This document shows positions 12,820 to 23,278 of a stretch of 64,000 nt of DNA, piece by piece. The translations under genes and the position numbers were made by a program. Position 1 is the stretch's first letter, and each line of letters opens with the position of its first letter. Source of the DNA: Aeromicrobium sp. Root472D3 (GTDB lineage: Bacteria; Actinomycetota; Actinomycetes; Propionibacteriales; Nocardioidaceae); contig NZ_LMET01000001.1 in assembly GCF_001426485.1 (NCBI RefSeq), positions 1,700,746-1,764,745 on the forward strand, read 5' to 3'. The notes beneath the pieces are model-generated. The model worked only from the letters and a program-made list of their open reading frames with translations. It had not been told where the DNA came from and made no database searches.

Positions 12820-14034
12820 TCAGTCGCCCCGCCGGGGCCCGAGGGTGTCCTCGAGCATCACGGGCCGCGCCACGACCGTGCCGCACACCGCGATGACGGC
12901 GGCGAGCCCGATCAGGCAGACGAGCGGTGCGGTCCACGAGCCCGTCGCGTCGTGCAGGGCACCGACGCCGAACGGCCCGAGGCCTGCGATCAGGTAGCCG
13001 AAGCCCTGCGTCGCGACCGACAGGGCGGCGGTGCCGGCGGTCGTGCGGGTGCGGCGCGCGATCATCGTCAACGACCACGTGAACGCGCCGCCGCCGAGCC
13101 CCAGCAGCACGGCCCACGCCCACGGCGTCGTCGCGGGCGCGACCAGCACGCCGAGCCAGCCGATCGCCGTCACGGCGGCGAACGCCCACGGCAGGTAGGG
13201 GGTGTCGCCCGTCAGGCGCATGAGCCACGGCAGCGACAGCGTCAGGGGGATGCCGACGGCACTGACGACCGCGAGCAGCGCCCCCGCCGAGCCGTCCGAG
13301 ATGCCCGCATCGGTCAGGATCTCGGCGAACCAGCCGAACTGCGCGTAGGCGGCGGCCGACTGGGCCGCGAACAGCAGCACCATGGCCCACACCAGACGCG
13401 AGCGCAGCACGACCGACATCGGCAGCCGGTCGTGCGCCTCGGGGGAGCCGTGGACGTCGCGCCGCAGCATCAGCAGCCACGGCACGAGCGCGACGACCGA
13501 CAGCACGGCCCACGCCCCGACGCCCTGGCGCCAGCCGCCGAGCGCGTCCGACAGCGGCACCGTCGCGGCCGAGGCCAGCGACGCGCCCGCCATCAGTGCC
13601 GCGCCGTACATCGAGCTGACGAGCGGGATCCGGTCGGGGAAGTGCGCCTTGACCAGCGGCGGCAGGATCACGTTGCCGACCGCGGCGCCGGCCAGCGCCA
13701 CGACGCTGCACAGCAGGAACACGACGGTGCTGTCGACCAGCGAGCGCGTGACGATGCCCGTCGCGACGAGCACCAGCACGGCGGCCGCGGCGCGGTGCAG
13801 GCCGGCGCGCCGCACGAGACCGGCGGTGCCGACGCCGAAGACCGCGAAGCACACGACGGGCAGGGTCGTCAGCACGCCGGCGACCGTCGCGCTCATCGCC
13901 AGGTCGTCGCGGATGCTGCCCAGCACGACGCCGATGCTGCCGACCGCGACGCGCAGGTTGGCGGCGAGCAGCACGATGGCGGCCGCGACGAGCCACCGTC
14001 CGCCGGTGGTGGGGGCGGGGGAGGGAGTCGTCAC
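12820..14034 (-). CDS. MFS transporter, CynX/NimT-like
   Basis: The 404-aa protein has about 12 hydrophobic segments and resembles the CynX/NimT branch of the major facilitator superfamily (cyanate and 2-nitroimidazole transporters). Recognisable stretches are LLAANLRVAVGSIGVVLGSI in TM1 and GNVILPPLVKAHFPD after TM4. The substrate cannot be read from sequence. GTG 14034 is chosen because GACAAT (minus strand, 14041-14046) is 6 nt upstream; the in-frame extension beyond it lies within the divergent gene's region. It shares a 40-bp divergent promoter region with the DUF2344 gene, so it may be physically rather than functionally linked to it. Confidence 0.85.
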   Translation of the reverse strand: MTTPSPAPTTGGRWLVAAAIVLLAANLRVAVGSIGVVLGSIRDDLAMSATVAGVLTTLPVVCFAVFGVGTAGLVRRAGLHRAAAAVLVLVATGIVTRSLVDSTVVFLLCSVVALAGAAVGNVILPPLVKAHFPDRIPLVSSMYGAALMAGASLASAATVPLSDALGGWRQGVGAWAVLSVVALVPWLLMLRRDVHGSPEAHDRLPMSVVLRSRLVWAMVLLFAAQSAAAYAQFGWFAEILTDAGISDGSAGALLAVVSAVGIPLTLSLPWLMRLTGDTPYLPWAFAAVTAIGWLGVLVAPATTPWAWAVLLGLGGGAFTWSLTMIARRTRTTAGTAALSVATQGFGYLIAGLGPFGVGALHDATGSWTAPLVCLIGLAAVIAVCGTVVARPVMLEDTLGPRRGD

Positions 14035-14040
14035 CCGTCC

Positions 14041-14068
14041 ATTGTCCCGGGCGGCCCGCGGGTAGCCT
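14041..14068. promoter_or_regulatory. 40-bp divergent leaderless promoter
   Basis: GACAAT (minus, 14041-14046) is 6 nt from GTG 14034, and TAGCCT (plus, 14063-14068) is 6 nt from GTG 14075. The -35 region of each promoter must overlap the -10 region of the other, so the two genes probably compete for polymerase. Confidence 0.5.
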
Positions 14069-14074
14069 CGACGG

Positions 14075-14839
14075 GTGACGACCCTCGAGGGAACCCCCAA
14101 TCCCGAAGCGCCGAACCCGCAGCTGCCGATCGTGCAGAAGCTGCGCATCCGCTACGCCAAGCGCGGACGTCTGCGGTTCACGAGCCACCGCGACTTCGCC
14201 CGTGCCTTCGAGCGGGCGGTGCGCCGCGCGGGCATCCCGATCGGCTTCTCGTCGGGCTTCACCCCGCACCCCAAGATCAGCTACGCGAACGCGTCGCCGA
14301 CCGGTGCCGCGAGCGAGGCCGAGTACCTCGAGATCGGCATGACGCGCCCCTGCGACGCCGACGAGGTCCGCGGCCTGCTCGACGCCGCGCTGCCCGAAGG
14401 GCTCGACATCGTCGACGTCGTCGTGGCCCGCCCCGGTGCGCTCGCCGACCGTCTGCAGGGCAGTGCCTGGCAGATCGCGCTGCCCGGCGTGACGGTCGAG
14501 CACGCCGCGTCGGCGGTCGAGGGATTCCTCGCCGCCGACGAGGTCCTGATCGAGCGGATGATGAAGCGCGGGCTCCGCACGCTCGACTGCCGGTCCGCCG
14601 TGCTGCGCCTCGCGGCGCGTTCTGACGAGACCCCGTCAGGACCGTGTGCGATACTGGTGGTGGTTGTGCGACACGACACACCGTCGATACGACCAGACGA
14701 CGTTCTTGCCGGACTCCGTTCCAGCGGGGGCCTCGAGCTCGAGCAGACGCCCATCGCGACTCGCTTGGCCCAAGGTCCTCTGGATGCGGGGGACGGCTCG
14801 GTGGGCGATCCACTTGCCTTCGACCGCGACGTGCCCTGA
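14075..14839 (+). CDS. DUF2344 (TIGR03936) radical-SAM-linked protein
   Basis: The 254-aa protein belongs to the TIGR03936/DUF2344 family: KLRIRYAKRGRLRFTSHRDF near the N-terminus, then GFSSGFTPHPKISYANASP, and the C-terminal TRLAQGPLDAGDGSVGDPLA. It is the usual partner of the TIGR03960 radical-SAM protein, here encoded at 10483 and separated from it by the 67-aa gene and the MFS gene. It lies upstream of RNase E/G in the same orientation, the standard actinobacterial order. The leaderless GTG start is fixed by TAGCCT 6 nt upstream. Biochemical role unknown. Confidence 0.9.
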   Translation: MTTLEGTPNPEAPNPQLPIVQKLRIRYAKRGRLRFTSHRDFARAFERAVRRAGIPIGFSSGFTPHPKISYANASPTGAASEAEYLEIGMTRPCDADEVRGLLDAALPEGLDIVDVVVARPGALADRLQGSAWQIALPGVTVEHAASAVEGFLAADEVLIERMMKRGLRTLDCRSAVLRLAARSDETPSGPCAILVVVVRHDTPSIRPDDVLAGLRSSGGLELEQTPIATRLAQGPLDAGDGSVGDPLAFDRDVP

Positions 14840-15004
14840 TCGGGTGCTGACCGCGGCGGCAGGTGTGGGAGTCGATGTGACAGACCGGATGACGCCGTCA
14901 CACCCCCGCGCGTGGCGCAGGGGTTGACCGAACTTCAGGTCCGCAGGCCGGACCGCAGACGAGCCAGGGGCCGATCCCGATCGGCGCAGGGCGAAGGAGA
15001 GCGC

Positions 15005-17680
15005 ATGCTCGACGAGAACGAGACACCGACCGACAGCACCACCGCCAGCAGCCCCGCACCGCAGACGCGCCGCCGCGCGGCCGGGCGTCCCGCGGGCCCG
15101 CCCGCGGCCGTCAGCTTCGCGGCTCCCGTCGCGGCCCCCGCGAAGGCCAGGGCGGCGAAGGCTCCCGCGGCCGCGGAGCCCGTCGACGACGAGCCGGCCG
15201 CCCCGGCGGCCCAGGCGCCGGCCAAGAAGGCCGCGAAGAAGGCGCCCGCGCGCCGGGCCACCAAGAAGGCGTCGGCCCCCGCGCCCGTCGCCGACGTGGT
15301 CGACGAGACCGCGGACGACGACGCCGAGTCGGCCGAGGTGCTCGAGGACACCGCCGAGGCCGCCGCGCCCGTGGCTGCGGTCGCCGCGATGTTCCAGGCT
15401 CCCGAGCCCGGCCTCGCCCCGGCCCGACGGTCCCGACCCGAGGTCGAGACGGCCGACGCCGACACCGACACCGACGAGCAGGACGACGCCGAGTCCGACG
15501 ACGACGACCCCGACGCACCCCGTCGCCGTCGCCGCAGCCGCGGCGGACGTCGCCGCCGCAAGGGCGAGAGCGACACCGACGAGTCGTCCGACGCCGACGC
15601 CGATCAGACCGACGAGTCCGACGACGACGGCAACGGCCCCACGCGCCGCCGTCGCCGTCGTGCCCGCGCCGGCGAGGGTGCCGACGTGCAGCCCGACGAC
15701 CCCGAGAACACCGTCGTGCGGGTCCGCAACGGTCGCAGCGCCGAGGACGAGATCACCGGCGTGCAGGGCTCGACACGCCTCGAGGCCAAGAAGCAGCGTC
15801 GCCGCGAGGGCCGTGAGGCCGGACGTCGTCGCGCGCCGATCGTGTCGGAGGCCGAGTTCCTGGCCCGCCGCGAGTCGGTCAAGCGCGAGATGGTCGTGCG
15901 CCAGCGCGACGACTACACGCAGATCGCGGTCATCGAGGACAACGTCCTGGTCGAGCACTACGTGGCGCGCGAGTCGCAGGTCTCGATCATCGGCAACGTC
16001 TACCTCGGCAAGGTGCAGAACGTGCTGCCGAGCATGGAGGCCGCGTTCGTCGACATCGGTGCCGGGCGCAACGCCGTGCTCTACGCCGGCGAGGTCGACT
16101 GGACCACGCTCGGCAACGGCAAGGCCCGCAAGATCGAGGACGCGCTGTCGCCCGGCCAGACGATCCTGGTGCAGGTCAGCAAGGACCCGATCGGCCAGAA
16201 GGGCGCCCGCCTGACCAGCCAGGTCAGCCTGCCCGGCCGCTTCCTGGTGCTCGTCCCCGGCGGACAGACCAGCGGCATCTCGCGCAAGCTGCCCGAGAAC
16301 GAGCGCGCCCGCCTCAAGACCCTCCTCAAGGAGGTGCTGCCCGAGAACACCGGCGTCATCGTGCGCACGGCGGCCGAGGGCGCCACGGAGGACCAGCTGA
16401 CGCGCGACGTCACGGCGCTGTCGGCCCGCTGGGAGGTCATCGAGGGCAAGGTCGCCGCGGGCAAGGCCCCCGAGCTGCTCTACTCCGAGCCCGACCTGAT
16501 GATCAAGGTCGTCCGCGACCTGTTCAACGAGGACTTCCACGGTCTCGTCGTCGAGGGTGACGACGCCTGGGACATGATCAAGGGCTACATCGACCACGTC
16601 GCGCCCGACCTGACCGACCGCGTCAAGCGCTGGGACGACACCGAGGTCGACGCGTTCACGTCGTACCGCCTCGACGAGCAGATCCACAAGGCGCTCGACC
16701 GCAAGGTGTTCCTGCCGTCCGGCGGCTCGCTGGTCATCGACCGCACCGAGGCCATGACGGTCGTCGACGTCAACACCGGCAAGTACACCGGCTCGGGCGG
16801 CAACCTCGAGGAGACCGTCACCAAGAACAACCTCGAGGCCGCCGAGGAGGTCGTGCGCCAGCTGCGCCTGCGCGACATCGGCGGCATCATCGTCGTCGAC
16901 TTCATCGACATGGTGCTCGAGAGCAACCGCGACCTCGTGCTGCGACGTCTCGTCGAGTGCCTGGGGCGCGACCGCACGCGTCACCAGGTCGCCGAGGTCA
17001 CGTCGCTCGGCCTGGTGCAGATGACGCGCAAGCGCATCGGCACGGGCCTGCTCGAGTCGTTCAGCCACGAGTGCGACCACTGCCACGGCCGTGGCGTCCT
17101 GATCCAGGACGCCCCCGTCGAGCCCAAGCGCGACGAGCCCCGCCGGGGCCAGCGCGGCGGTGGTGGCCGCGGAGGCAACAGCGGCAACAGCGGCAACGGG
17201 AACAACGGCGGCGGCAACAACGGCGGCGGCAACAACGGCAACGGCAACGGTGGCCGCTCCCACGGCGGCAACCAGCAGGGCAACGGCGGAGGACGGGGCG
17301 GTGCGCCGCGGCCCACCGAGCCCAAGGCCGAGGCCCCCCAGGCCGAGACGCCCAGGCCGCAGCCGTCGACCCCCGCTGCGCCCGCTGCCGCGGCCGCTGC
17401 GGCTCCGCAGACGTCCGAGCAGGCCCCCGCCGAGGTCGTCGCACCTGTGACACCTGACACAGCGCCGGTCGCGCCGGTCGAGTCCCCGACGTCCGAGGCC
17501 CCGGCGGCCGCGAGCGCCGAGCCGGCCGAGAAGCCCGTCACGATCCGGCGTACGGCGCGCAAGCGCGGTGCGGCGAGCAAGCCGGCCGGTCCTCCGGCAC
17601 CTGCCGAGCCGCTCCCTTTCGCTGGTGGCGGCGACGGGGGAGATGACCCCGTTTTGACCCGCGAGGGTCCGGCTACGTAA
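15005..17680 (+). CDS. rne: ribonuclease E/G
   Basis: Endoribonuclease of mRNA decay and rRNA/tRNA maturation, 891 aa. About 300 N-terminal residues are disordered, alternating Ala/Pro, acidic and Arg-rich blocks. Then come the S1 domain ([20 protein letters not shown], about 327), the DNase-I-like catalytic core with DVNTGK (Asp588, Asn590) and VVDFIDM (Asp632), and the zinc-link CDHC (Cys690, Cys693). The C-terminal 190 residues contain a low-complexity Gly/Asn tract (about 719-770), then an Ala/Pro-rich tail ending in a basic patch. ATG 15005 follows GAAGGAG; the frame is open to 14912 but only this start has a ribosome binding site. The flanking disordered regions are typical of actinobacterial RNase E and probably recruit partners. 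Confidence 0.95.
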   Translation: MLDENETPTDSTTASSPAPQTRRRAAGRPAGPPAAVSFAAPVAAPAKARAAKAPAAAEPVDDEPAAPAAQAPAKKAAKKAPARRATKKASAPAPVADVVDETADDDAESAEVLEDTAEAAAPVAAVAAMFQAPEPGLAPARRSRPEVETADADTDTDEQDDAESDDDDPDAPRRRRRSRGGRRRRKGESDTDESSDADADQTDESDDDGNGPTRRRRRRARAGEGADVQPDDPENTVVRVRNGRSAEDEITGVQGSTRLEAKKQRRREGREAGRRRAPIVSEAEFLARRESVKREMVVRQRDDYTQIAVIEDNVLVEHYVARESQVSIIGNVYLGKVQNVLPSMEAAFVDIGAGRNAVLYAGEVDWTTLGNGKARKIEDALSPGQTILVQVSKDPIGQKGARLTSQVSLPGRFLVLVPGGQTSGISRKLPENERARLKTLLKEVLPENTGVIVRTAAEGATEDQLTRDVTALSARWEVIEGKVAAGKAPELLYSEPDLMIKVVRDLFNEDFHGLVVEGDDAWDMIKGYIDHVAPDLTDRVKRWDDTEVDAFTSYRLDEQIHKALDRKVFLPSGGSLVIDRTEAMTVVDVNTGKYTGSGGNLEETVTKNNLEAAEEVVRQLRLRDIGGIIVVDFIDMVLESNRDLVLRRLVECLGRDRTRHQVAEVTSLGLVQMTRKRIGTGLLESFSHECDHCHGRGVLIQDAPVEPKRDEPRRGQRGGGGRGGNSGNSGNGNNGGGNNGGGNNGNGNGGRSHGGNQQGNGGGRGGAPRPTEPKAEAPQAETPRPQPSTPAAPAAAAAAAPQTSEQAPAEVVAPVTPDTAPVAPVESPTSEAPAAASAEPAEKPVTIRRTARKRGAASKPAGPPAPAEPLPFAGGGDGGDDPVLTREGPAT

Positions 17681-17683
17681 ACT
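17654..17683 (+). promoter_or_regulatory. promoter of the rplU-rpmA operon
   Basis: TTGACC (17654-17659), an 18-nt spacer and TAAACT (17678-17683) form one of the best -35/-10 pairs in the window. The -10 overlaps the stop codon of rne. The start would be near 17690, leaving a leader of about 80 nt before rplU, room for the ribosomal-protein leader RNA often seen before L21. Confidence 0.6.
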
Positions 17684-17769
17684 GTCCCTTCGGTGCGTCC
17701 AGCGCCCCGTTCTTCGCGCGTCCTGCTTGTCGTGGGCCGTGCCCCAGAGTTGAAATGAGTGAGGATTCC

Positions 17770-18081
17770 GTGGTGTACGCAATCGTGCGCAGTGGCGGCA
17801 ACCAGCAGAAGGTTGCTGTCGGCGACGTCATCGAGATCGACAAGGTCGTCCAGGCCGAGGGCGAGACGGTCGCGCTTCCCGCCGTCCTCTTCGTCGACGG
17901 CGACACAGTGACGGCCGACGCCGACTCGCTGGCCAAGATCACCGTCACGGCCGAGGTCCTCGGCCTGACGAAGGGTCCCAAGATCGTGATCCAGAAGTAC
18001 AAGAACAAGACGGGCTACAAGAAGCGTCAGGGTCACCGTCAGAAGTACACCCAGGTCAAGATCACCGAGATCAAGAAGTAG
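17770..18081 (+). CDS. rplU: 50S ribosomal protein L21
   Basis: Large-subunit protein binding 23S rRNA, 103 aa as expected. It starts [20 protein letters not shown], and the C-terminal K-rich block [13 protein letters not shown] is characteristic. The family normally begins M-(V)-YAIV, so GTG 17770 (with GAGTGAGGA upstream) fits better than ATG 17755, which would add five residues. GTG 17773 is also possible. rpmA follows at 12 nt. Confidence 0.97.
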   Translation: MVYAIVRSGGNQQKVAVGDVIEIDKVVQAEGETVALPAVLFVDGDTVTADADSLAKITVTAEVLGLTKGPKIVIQKYKNKTGYKKRQGHRQKYTQVKITEIKK

Positions 18082-18093
18082 AGGACTGAGCAC

Positions 18094-18357
18094 ATGGCAC
18101 ACAAGAAGGGCGCAGCCTCCACCAAGAACGGCCGCGACTCCAACTCACAGCGCCTCGGCGTGAAGCGCTTCGGCGGTCAGCTCGTCAACGCCGGCGAGAT
18201 CATCGTCCGCCAGCGTGGCACCCACTTCCACCCCGGCACCAACGTGGGCCGTGGCGGCGACGACACGCTCTTCGCGCTGTCGGCGGGTGCGGTCGAGTTC
18301 GGCCGTCGTCGTGGACGCAAGGTCGTCAACATCGTCCCGGGCGTTCCTGTCGCGTAA
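18094..18357 (+). CDS. rpmA: 50S ribosomal protein L27
   Basis: Ribosomal protein near the peptidyl-transferase centre, 87 aa. The N-terminus [20 protein letters not shown] matches the family without the cleavable extension found in Firmicutes. A GAGGAC ribosome binding site precedes ATG 18094. It is co-transcribed with rplU and followed by a strong palindromic terminator. Confidence 0.98.
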   Translation: MAHKKGAASTKNGRDSNSQRLGVKRFGGQLVNAGEIIVRQRGTHFHPGTNVGRGGDDTLFALSAGAVEFGRRRGRKVVNIVPGVPVA

Positions 18358-18398
18358 CGCCTGGAGCAACACCCGTAGAACGCAGTAGAACCAGTGAG

Positions 18399-18430
18399 GT
18401 GGGGCGGTCCGCAGCTGCGGACCGCCCCAC
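18399..18430 (+). terminator. 32-bp perfect palindrome after rpmA
   Basis: Arm GTGGGGCGGTCCGCAG and its exact complement are joined at the central AGCT, giving a stem of about 14 bp followed by TCTGCTTTCCCC. It separates the ribosomal protein genes from obg and probably reduces read-through into it. Confidence 0.75.
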
Positions 18431-18488
18431 TCTGCTTTCCCCTCATCGATCCACGCCCGCACCCGGGCCCGTACGGAAGGAGCGGCCG

Positions 18489-20039
18489 ATGGCTGTCCCC
18501 AGCTTCGTCGACAAGGTGACGCTCCACGTCGCAGGCGGGTCCGGTGGCGACGGTGTGGCCTCGGTCCACCGCGAGAAGTTCAAGCCCCTCGGAGGCCCCG
18601 ACGGCGGCAACGGCGGCAACGGCGGCAGCGTCATCCTGCAGGTCGGCGCCGACGTCACGACGCTCATCGACTACCACCACGAGCCGCACCGCCGCGGCAC
18701 CAACGGTGCGCCGGGCGCGGGCAACAACCGCAGCGGCAGCAACGGCGAGGACCTGGTGCTGCGCGTCCCCGACGGCACGGTGCTCAAGGACTCGTCGGGC
18801 GAGGTGCTGGCCGACCTCGTCGGTCCCGGCACCGAGCTCGTCATCGCGGCGGGCGGGCGTGGCGGCCTGGGCAACTCGGCCCTGGCCTCGTCCAAGCGCA
18901 AGGCCCCCGGCTTCGCCCTGAAGGGCGAGCCCGGCGACGAGCTGACCATCACGATGGAGCTCAAGGTCGTGGCCGACATCGGCCTCATCGGCTTCCCGAG
19001 CGCCGGCAAGTCCAGCCTGATCGCCTCGCTGTCGCGGGCCCGGCCCAAGATCGCCGACTACCCGTTCACGACCCTGGCGCCCAACCTCGGCGTCGTCACG
19101 GCCGGCTCGACGACGTTCACGGTCGCCGACGTCCCCGGCCTGATCGAGGGTGCCAGCGAGGGGCGCGGCCTCGGCCACGACTTCCTGCGCCACGTCGAGC
19201 GCTGTGCCGCCCTGGTGCACGTCATCGACTGCGCGACGGTCGATCCCGGCCGCGACCCGCTGACCGACCTCGACGTCATCGAGGCCGAGCTCAAGGCCTA
19301 CTCCGAGGCGACCGGCAGCGACCTGCTCGACCGTCCCCGACTGGTCGCGCTCAACAAGACCGACGTGCCGGACGCCAAGGAGATCGCGGGCTTCGTGCGC
19401 GACGAGCTCGAGGCGCGCGGCCTCGACGTCTTCGACGTGTCGGCGGCCAGCCACGCCGGCCTGCGCGAGCTGTCGTTCGCGATGGCCGAGATCGTCGCCT
19501 CGCGGCGCGCCGCGGCGCCCGTCGCCGAGATCACCCGCATCGTCCTGCGCCCCAAGGCCGAGGCCGGGGTCGGTCGCGAGTTCACGATCACGCAGGTCAA
19601 CGGCCAGTGGGTCGTGCGCGGCGAGAAGCCCAAGCGCTGGGTGCGCCAGACCGACTTCTCCAACGACGAGGCGGTCGGCTTCCTGGCCGACCGGCTCAAC
19701 CGGCTGGGCGTCGAGGACGAGCTGCTCAAGCTCGGCGCGACGGCCGGCGACGACGTCGTCATCGGCGACGAGGACAACGCCGTGGTCTTCGACTTCGACC
19801 CGCAGGTCACGGCCGGTGCCGAGGTGCTGGGCCGCCGCGGCGAGGACCTGCGCATCGACCAGTCCGACCGTCGCACGAACGTGCAGCGACGCGCGGAGCT
19901 CGCGGCCAAGCGGGCCTTCGAGGCCGAGCGGCGCGAGGAGCGCGGCGAGAGCCGCGAGCCCGACTGGACCTTCCCCGAGGACGCCGACGACCTGGAGGAT
20001 GGCGCTCTCGAGGGCGGCGAGGGCGAGGACGTCCGCTAG
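18489..20039 (+). CDS. obg: Obg family GTPase
   Basis: Essential GTPase associated with the 50S subunit and stress signalling. The 516-aa protein has the glycine-rich Obg fold (about 1-158, including [14 protein letters not shown]), a G domain with [10 protein letters not shown] (Walker A), [12 protein letters not shown] and NKTD, then an OCT domain (about 350-430) and an acidic tail. ATG 18489 follows GGAAGGAG. It overlaps proB by one nucleotide (TAGTG), so the two genes are coupled. Confidence 0.97.
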   Translation: MAVPSFVDKVTLHVAGGSGGDGVASVHREKFKPLGGPDGGNGGNGGSVILQVGADVTTLIDYHHEPHRRGTNGAPGAGNNRSGSNGEDLVLRVPDGTVLKDSSGEVLADLVGPGTELVIAAGGRGGLGNSALASSKRKAPGFALKGEPGDELTITMELKVVADIGLIGFPSAGKSSLIASLSRARPKIADYPFTTLAPNLGVVTAGSTTFTVADVPGLIEGASEGRGLGHDFLRHVERCAALVHVIDCATVDPGRDPLTDLDVIEAELKAYSEATGSDLLDRPRLVALNKTDVPDAKEIAGFVRDELEARGLDVFDVSAASHAGLRELSFAMAEIVASRRAAAPVAEITRIVLRPKAEAGVGREFTITQVNGQWVVRGEKPKRWVRQTDFSNDEAVGFLADRLNRLGVEDELLKLGATAGDDVVIGDEDNAVVFDFDPQVTAGAEVLGRRGEDLRIDQSDRRTNVQRRAELAAKRAFEAERREERGESREPDWTFPEDADDLEDGALEGGEGEDVR

Positions 20040-21127
20040 TGGCGCGCGTCGTCGTCAAGGTCGGGTCGTCGTCGCTGAGCTCGGCCGGCGGCGGCCTCGA
20101 CGCCGGGCGCGTCGATGCCCTGGTCGACGCCCTCGCGGCCGCGCGCGGCCGCGGTGACGAGATCGTCCTGGTCAGCTCGGGAGCCATCGCCGCAGGTCTG
20201 GCGCCGCTCGGCCTGTCGCGGCGTCCCCGCGACCTCGCGACCCAGCAGGCCGCCGCCAGCGTCGGCCAGGGCGCCCTGATCGCCCGCTACGCCGAGCGCT
20301 TCTCGCAGCACGGCCTCGTGGTCGGACAGGTGCTGCTGACCGCTGACGACGTCACGCGCCGCAGCCACTACCGCAACGCGTTCCAGACGTTCGCGCGCCT
20401 GCTCGACCTCGGGGTCGTTCCGGTCGTCAACGAGAACGACACCGTCGCGACCAGCGAGATCCGCTTCGGCGACAACGACCGGCTGGCCGCCCTGGTGTCG
20501 CACCTGGTGCACGCCGACCGCCTCGTGCTGCTGTCGGACGTCGACGGCCTGTACGACGGCGACCCGTCGCTCGAGGGCACGAGCCTGGTGCCCGACGTGC
20601 GCGGCGAGGCCGATCTCGCGGCGCTCGACATCGTGCGGCCCAGCGCGTCCGCGATCGGCACCGGCGGCATGGTCACCAAGGTCGAGGCCGCCCGCATCGC
20701 GACCGGCGCGGGCATCCCGGTGCTGCTGACGTCGGCCGCCAACGCGGCCGCGGCGCTCGCCGGCGAGGGGGTCGGCACGACGTTCCACGCGACGGGCCGT
20801 CGCCGTCCCACCCGTCTGCTGTGGCTCGCGCACGCCAGCACCACCAAGGGGCGCGTGCACCTCGACGCCGGCGCGGTCCGGGCCCTGACGCTGCGCAAGG
20901 CGTCGCTGCTGCCGGCCGGCATCACGGGTGTCGGCGGCACCTTCAGCGCCGGCGACCCGATCGACATGGTCGGGCCCGACGACGTCGTGATCGCCCGCGG
21001 CATCGTCAACTACGACAGCGCCGAGCTGCCCGCCCTGCTCGGACGGTCGACGCACGAGCTCGCCGCCGAGCTGGGCGCCGAGTACGAGCGCGAGGTCGTG
21101 CACCGCGACGACCTGATGCTCGTCTGA
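20039..21127 (+). CDS. proB: glutamate 5-kinase
   Basis: First step of proline synthesis: ATP-dependent phosphorylation of glutamate to gamma-glutamyl phosphate. The 362-aa protein has an amino-acid kinase domain ([20 protein letters not shown] at the N-terminus; [20 protein letters not shown]) and a C-terminal PUA domain (about 275-355), so it is the long, regulated form. GTG start overlaps the obg stop by 1 nt. proA follows after 23 nt but has its own -10 box. Confidence 0.97.
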   Translation: MARVVVKVGSSSLSSAGGGLDAGRVDALVDALAAARGRGDEIVLVSSGAIAAGLAPLGLSRRPRDLATQQAAASVGQGALIARYAERFSQHGLVVGQVLLTADDVTRRSHYRNAFQTFARLLDLGVVPVVNENDTVATSEIRFGDNDRLAALVSHLVHADRLVLLSDVDGLYDGDPSLEGTSLVPDVRGEADLAALDIVRPSASAIGTGGMVTKVEAARIATGAGIPVLLTSAANAAAALAGEGVGTTFHATGRRRPTRLLWLAHASTTKGRVHLDAGAVRALTLRKASLLPAGITGVGGTFSAGDPIDMVGPDDVVIARGIVNYDSAELPALLGRSTHELAAELGAEYEREVVHRDDLMLV

Positions 21128-21137
21128 CCTGCGCCAG

Positions 21138-21143
21138 TACGAT
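21138..21143 (+). promoter_or_regulatory. -10 box of proA
   Basis: TACGAT, 7 nt before GTG 21151, within the 23-nt gap after proB. It suggests proA can be transcribed separately. Confidence 0.5.
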
Positions 21144-21150
21144 CTGGGGC

Positions 21151-22398
21151 GTGAAGGAACTCGTCCACGACGCCGCCCGCCGCGCTCGCACCGCCGCCGC
21201 CACCCTCGCGCTCACCACACGTGCCGACAAGGACGCCGCGCTGCACGCGATGGCCGACGCGCTGGTCGCCGCGACCGACGCGATCGTCGCGGCCAACGAC
21301 GTCGACGTCGAGACGGCTCGCGCCGCGGGCACGGGCGAGAACGTCGTCGACCGGCTGCGGCTCGACGCGTCCCGGGTCGCCGCGTTCGCGCAGGGGCTGC
21401 GCGACGTCGCGGGCCTGCCCGACCCGGTCGGCGAGGTCGTGCGCGGCTCGACGCTGGCCAACGGCCTGCGCATGCAGCAGGTCCGCGTGCCGATGGGCGT
21501 CATCGGCATGATCTACGAGGGACGGCCCAACGTCACCGCCGACGCTGCCGGCATCTGCCTCAAGGCCGGCAGCGCGGCGCTGCTGCGCGGGTCGGCGTCG
21601 GCAGCGCGGTCGAACGCGGCGATCGTCGACGTCATGCGCGGCGCCCTCGAGCACGCCGGTCTGCCGGCCGACTGCGTCCAGCAGATCCCGGCGGACGACC
21701 GGTCGTCGGCGACGCACCTCATGCAGGCGCGCGGGCTCGTCGACCTCGTGATCCCCCGGGGAGGGGCCGGCCTGATCCAGGCGGTCGTCGAGGAGTCCAC
21801 GGTCCCCGTCATCGAGACGGGTGTCGGCAACTGCCACGTGTACGTCGACGCCGACGCCGATCTCGACATGGCGCTCGCGATCGTGATGAACGCCAAGACC
21901 CACCGCACGAGCGTCTGCAACGCCGCCGAGTCGCTGCTGGTGCACCGCGACGTCGCCGCCGACTTCGTGCCGCGGGTCGTCCGGGCGCTGCACGAGGCCG
22001 GGGTGACGGTGCACGGCGACGAGACGTTCCGTGCCGCGGGCCCCGCCGTCGTGGCCGCGACCGACGACGACCACGCCGCCGAGTACCTGTCGCTCGACAT
22101 CTCCGCGCGGGTGGTCGAGTCGCTCGACGACGCCGTCGCGCACATCCGCCGGTTCTCGTCGGGGCACACCGAGGCCATCGTGACGTCGTCGCTGGCCGCG
22201 TCCACCAGGTTCACGCGCGGCGTCGACTCCGCCGCGGTCATGGTCAACGCGTCGACGCGCTTCACCGACGGGGGAGAGCTGGGCTTCGGGGCCGAGATCG
22301 GCATCTCGACGCAGAAGCTGCACGCGCGTGGCCCCATGGGCCTGACCGAGATGACCACCACGACGTACGTCGTGACGGGCGACGGCCACGTCCGCTGA
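21151..22398 (+). CDS. proA: gamma-glutamyl phosphate reductase
   Basis: NADPH-dependent reduction of gamma-glutamyl phosphate to glutamate semialdehyde, the step after ProB. The 415-aa aldehyde-dehydrogenase-fold protein shows the cofactor region [19 protein letters not shown] and the catalytic cysteine in [13 protein letters not shown]. The C-terminal [20 protein letters not shown] is typical. GTG 21151 gives the expected N-terminus; a longer open frame from 20821 only shadows proB. Confidence 0.97.
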   Translation: MKELVHDAARRARTAAATLALTTRADKDAALHAMADALVAATDAIVAANDVDVETARAAGTGENVVDRLRLDASRVAAFAQGLRDVAGLPDPVGEVVRGSTLANGLRMQQVRVPMGVIGMIYEGRPNVTADAAGICLKAGSAALLRGSASAARSNAAIVDVMRGALEHAGLPADCVQQIPADDRSSATHLMQARGLVDLVIPRGGAGLIQAVVEESTVPVIETGVGNCHVYVDADADLDMALAIVMNAKTHRTSVCNAAESLLVHRDVAADFVPRVVRALHEAGVTVHGDETFRAAGPAVVAATDDDHAAEYLSLDISARVVESLDDAVAHIRRFSSGHTEAIVTSSLAASTRFTRGVDSAAVMVNASTRFTDGGELGFGAEIGISTQKLHARGPMGLTEMTTTTYVVTGDGHVR

Positions 22399-22463
22399 GC
22401 CACCTCGGTGAGCCGTGGGCGCGGGGCGGGGTCGCTGACGCGTCGCCGTCGGCGGCTCACTGA

Positions 22464-22469
22464 TATCCT
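22464..22469 (+). promoter_or_regulatory. -10 box of the 50-aa membrane protein gene
   Basis: TATCCT, 6 nt before ATG 22476. It supports expression of the small gene and probably of nadD-rsfS downstream. Confidence 0.55.
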
Positions 22470-22475
22470 CGGCCC

Positions 22476-22628
22476 ATGCATTCGTTCCTCGTCGCCGCCG
22501 AAGAGTCCGAGCACCAGCTGCGTGACATCGGCATCAACCCGTACGCGGTCGGCGCGATCGCCCTCGCGATCCTCGTGGTCCTCGTCCTGGCCCTGCTGGC
22601 GTTCGGCAAGGGACGCGAGCACTCCTGA
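22476..22628 (+). CDS. 50-aa single-pass membrane protein
   Basis: Short gene, start fixed by the -10 box at 22464 and stop TGA at 22626. The product has a polar N-terminal half ([18 protein letters not shown]), a single hydrophobic helix (about residues 25-44, [20 protein letters not shown]) and a short positive tail GKGREHS, giving a predicted N-out/C-in topology. nadD starts 5 nt after its stop, so it heads the nadD-rsfS-phosphatase operon. I do not recognise a family. Position and leaderless start make it very likely real. Confidence 0.75.
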   Translation: MHSFLVAAEESEHQLRDIGINPYAVGAIALAILVVLVLALLAFGKGREHS

Positions 22629-22633
22629 CCGGC

Positions 22634-23278
22634 GTGGTCCCCGCCCGCCGGCGCGTCGGCGTCATGGGCGGCACGTTCGACCCCATCCACCACGGTCACC
22701 TCGTGGCGGCCAGCGAGGTCCAGTCGTGGTTCGACCTCGACGAGGTCGTGTTCGTCCCGACGGGCCAGCCGTGGCAGAAGGCCGATCGCACGGTCTCCCC
22801 GGCCGAGGACCGCTACCTCATGACCGTCATCGCGACGGCCGCCAACCCGCGCTTCAACGTCAGCCGGGTCGACATCGACCGTCACGGCCCGACGTACACG
22901 ATCGACACGCTGCGCGAGCTCTCGGCGCTGCACCCCGACGCCGACCTGTACTTCATCACGGGCGCCGACGCGATGGCCGCGCTGCTGACGTGGCGCGACC
23001 ACGACGAGCTGTTCGAGCTGGCCCAGTTCGTCGGCGTGACCCGTCCCGGTCACGAGATGGACGACGCGACGCTCGACGGCCTGCCCGCCGACCGCATCAC
23101 GCTCGTCGAGATCCCCGCCCTGGCGATCTCGTCGACCGACTGCCGTCACCGCGTCGAGCGCGACGAGCCGGTCTGGTACCTCGTCCCCGACGGCGTCGTC
23201 CAGTACATCGGCAAGCACGAGCTCTACCGGGCCCCCACGACCACCGACACCACCGCAGAAGAAGGCATCCCCACATGA
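22634..23278 (+). CDS. nadD: nicotinate-nucleotide adenylyltransferase
   Basis: Converts nicotinate mononucleotide plus ATP to deamido-NAD in NAD synthesis. The 214-aa nucleotidyltransferase shows [17 protein letters not shown] (HxGH-type motif) and the C-terminal ISSTDCR in place of the usual ISSTxIR. GTG 22634 gives a sensible N-terminus ([15 protein letters not shown]). The stop overlaps rsfS by 4 nt (ATGA). The nadD-rsfS-phosphatase order is conserved in actinobacteria. Confidence 0.95.
   Translation: MVPARRRVGVMGGTFDPIHHGHLVAASEVQSWFDLDEVVFVPTGQPWQKADRTVSPAEDRYLMTVIATAANPRFNVSRVDIDRHGPTYTIDTLRELSALHPDADLYFITGADAMAALLTWRDHDELFELAQFVGVTRPGHEMDDATLDGLPADRITLVEIPALAISSTDCRHRVERDEPVWYLVPDGVVQYIGKHELYRAPTTTDTTAEEGIPT

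Noticed and set aside
14912..15004. 31-codon N-terminal extension of RNase E
   Set aside because: ATG 15005 has a clear GAAGGAG site; the extension has none and lies in a G-rich leader.
17150..17300. GGCAACGGC-type DNA repeats in rne considered as a non-coding repeat element
   Set aside because: They are in frame and encode the Gly/Asn-rich low-complexity tail expected in actinobacterial RNase E.
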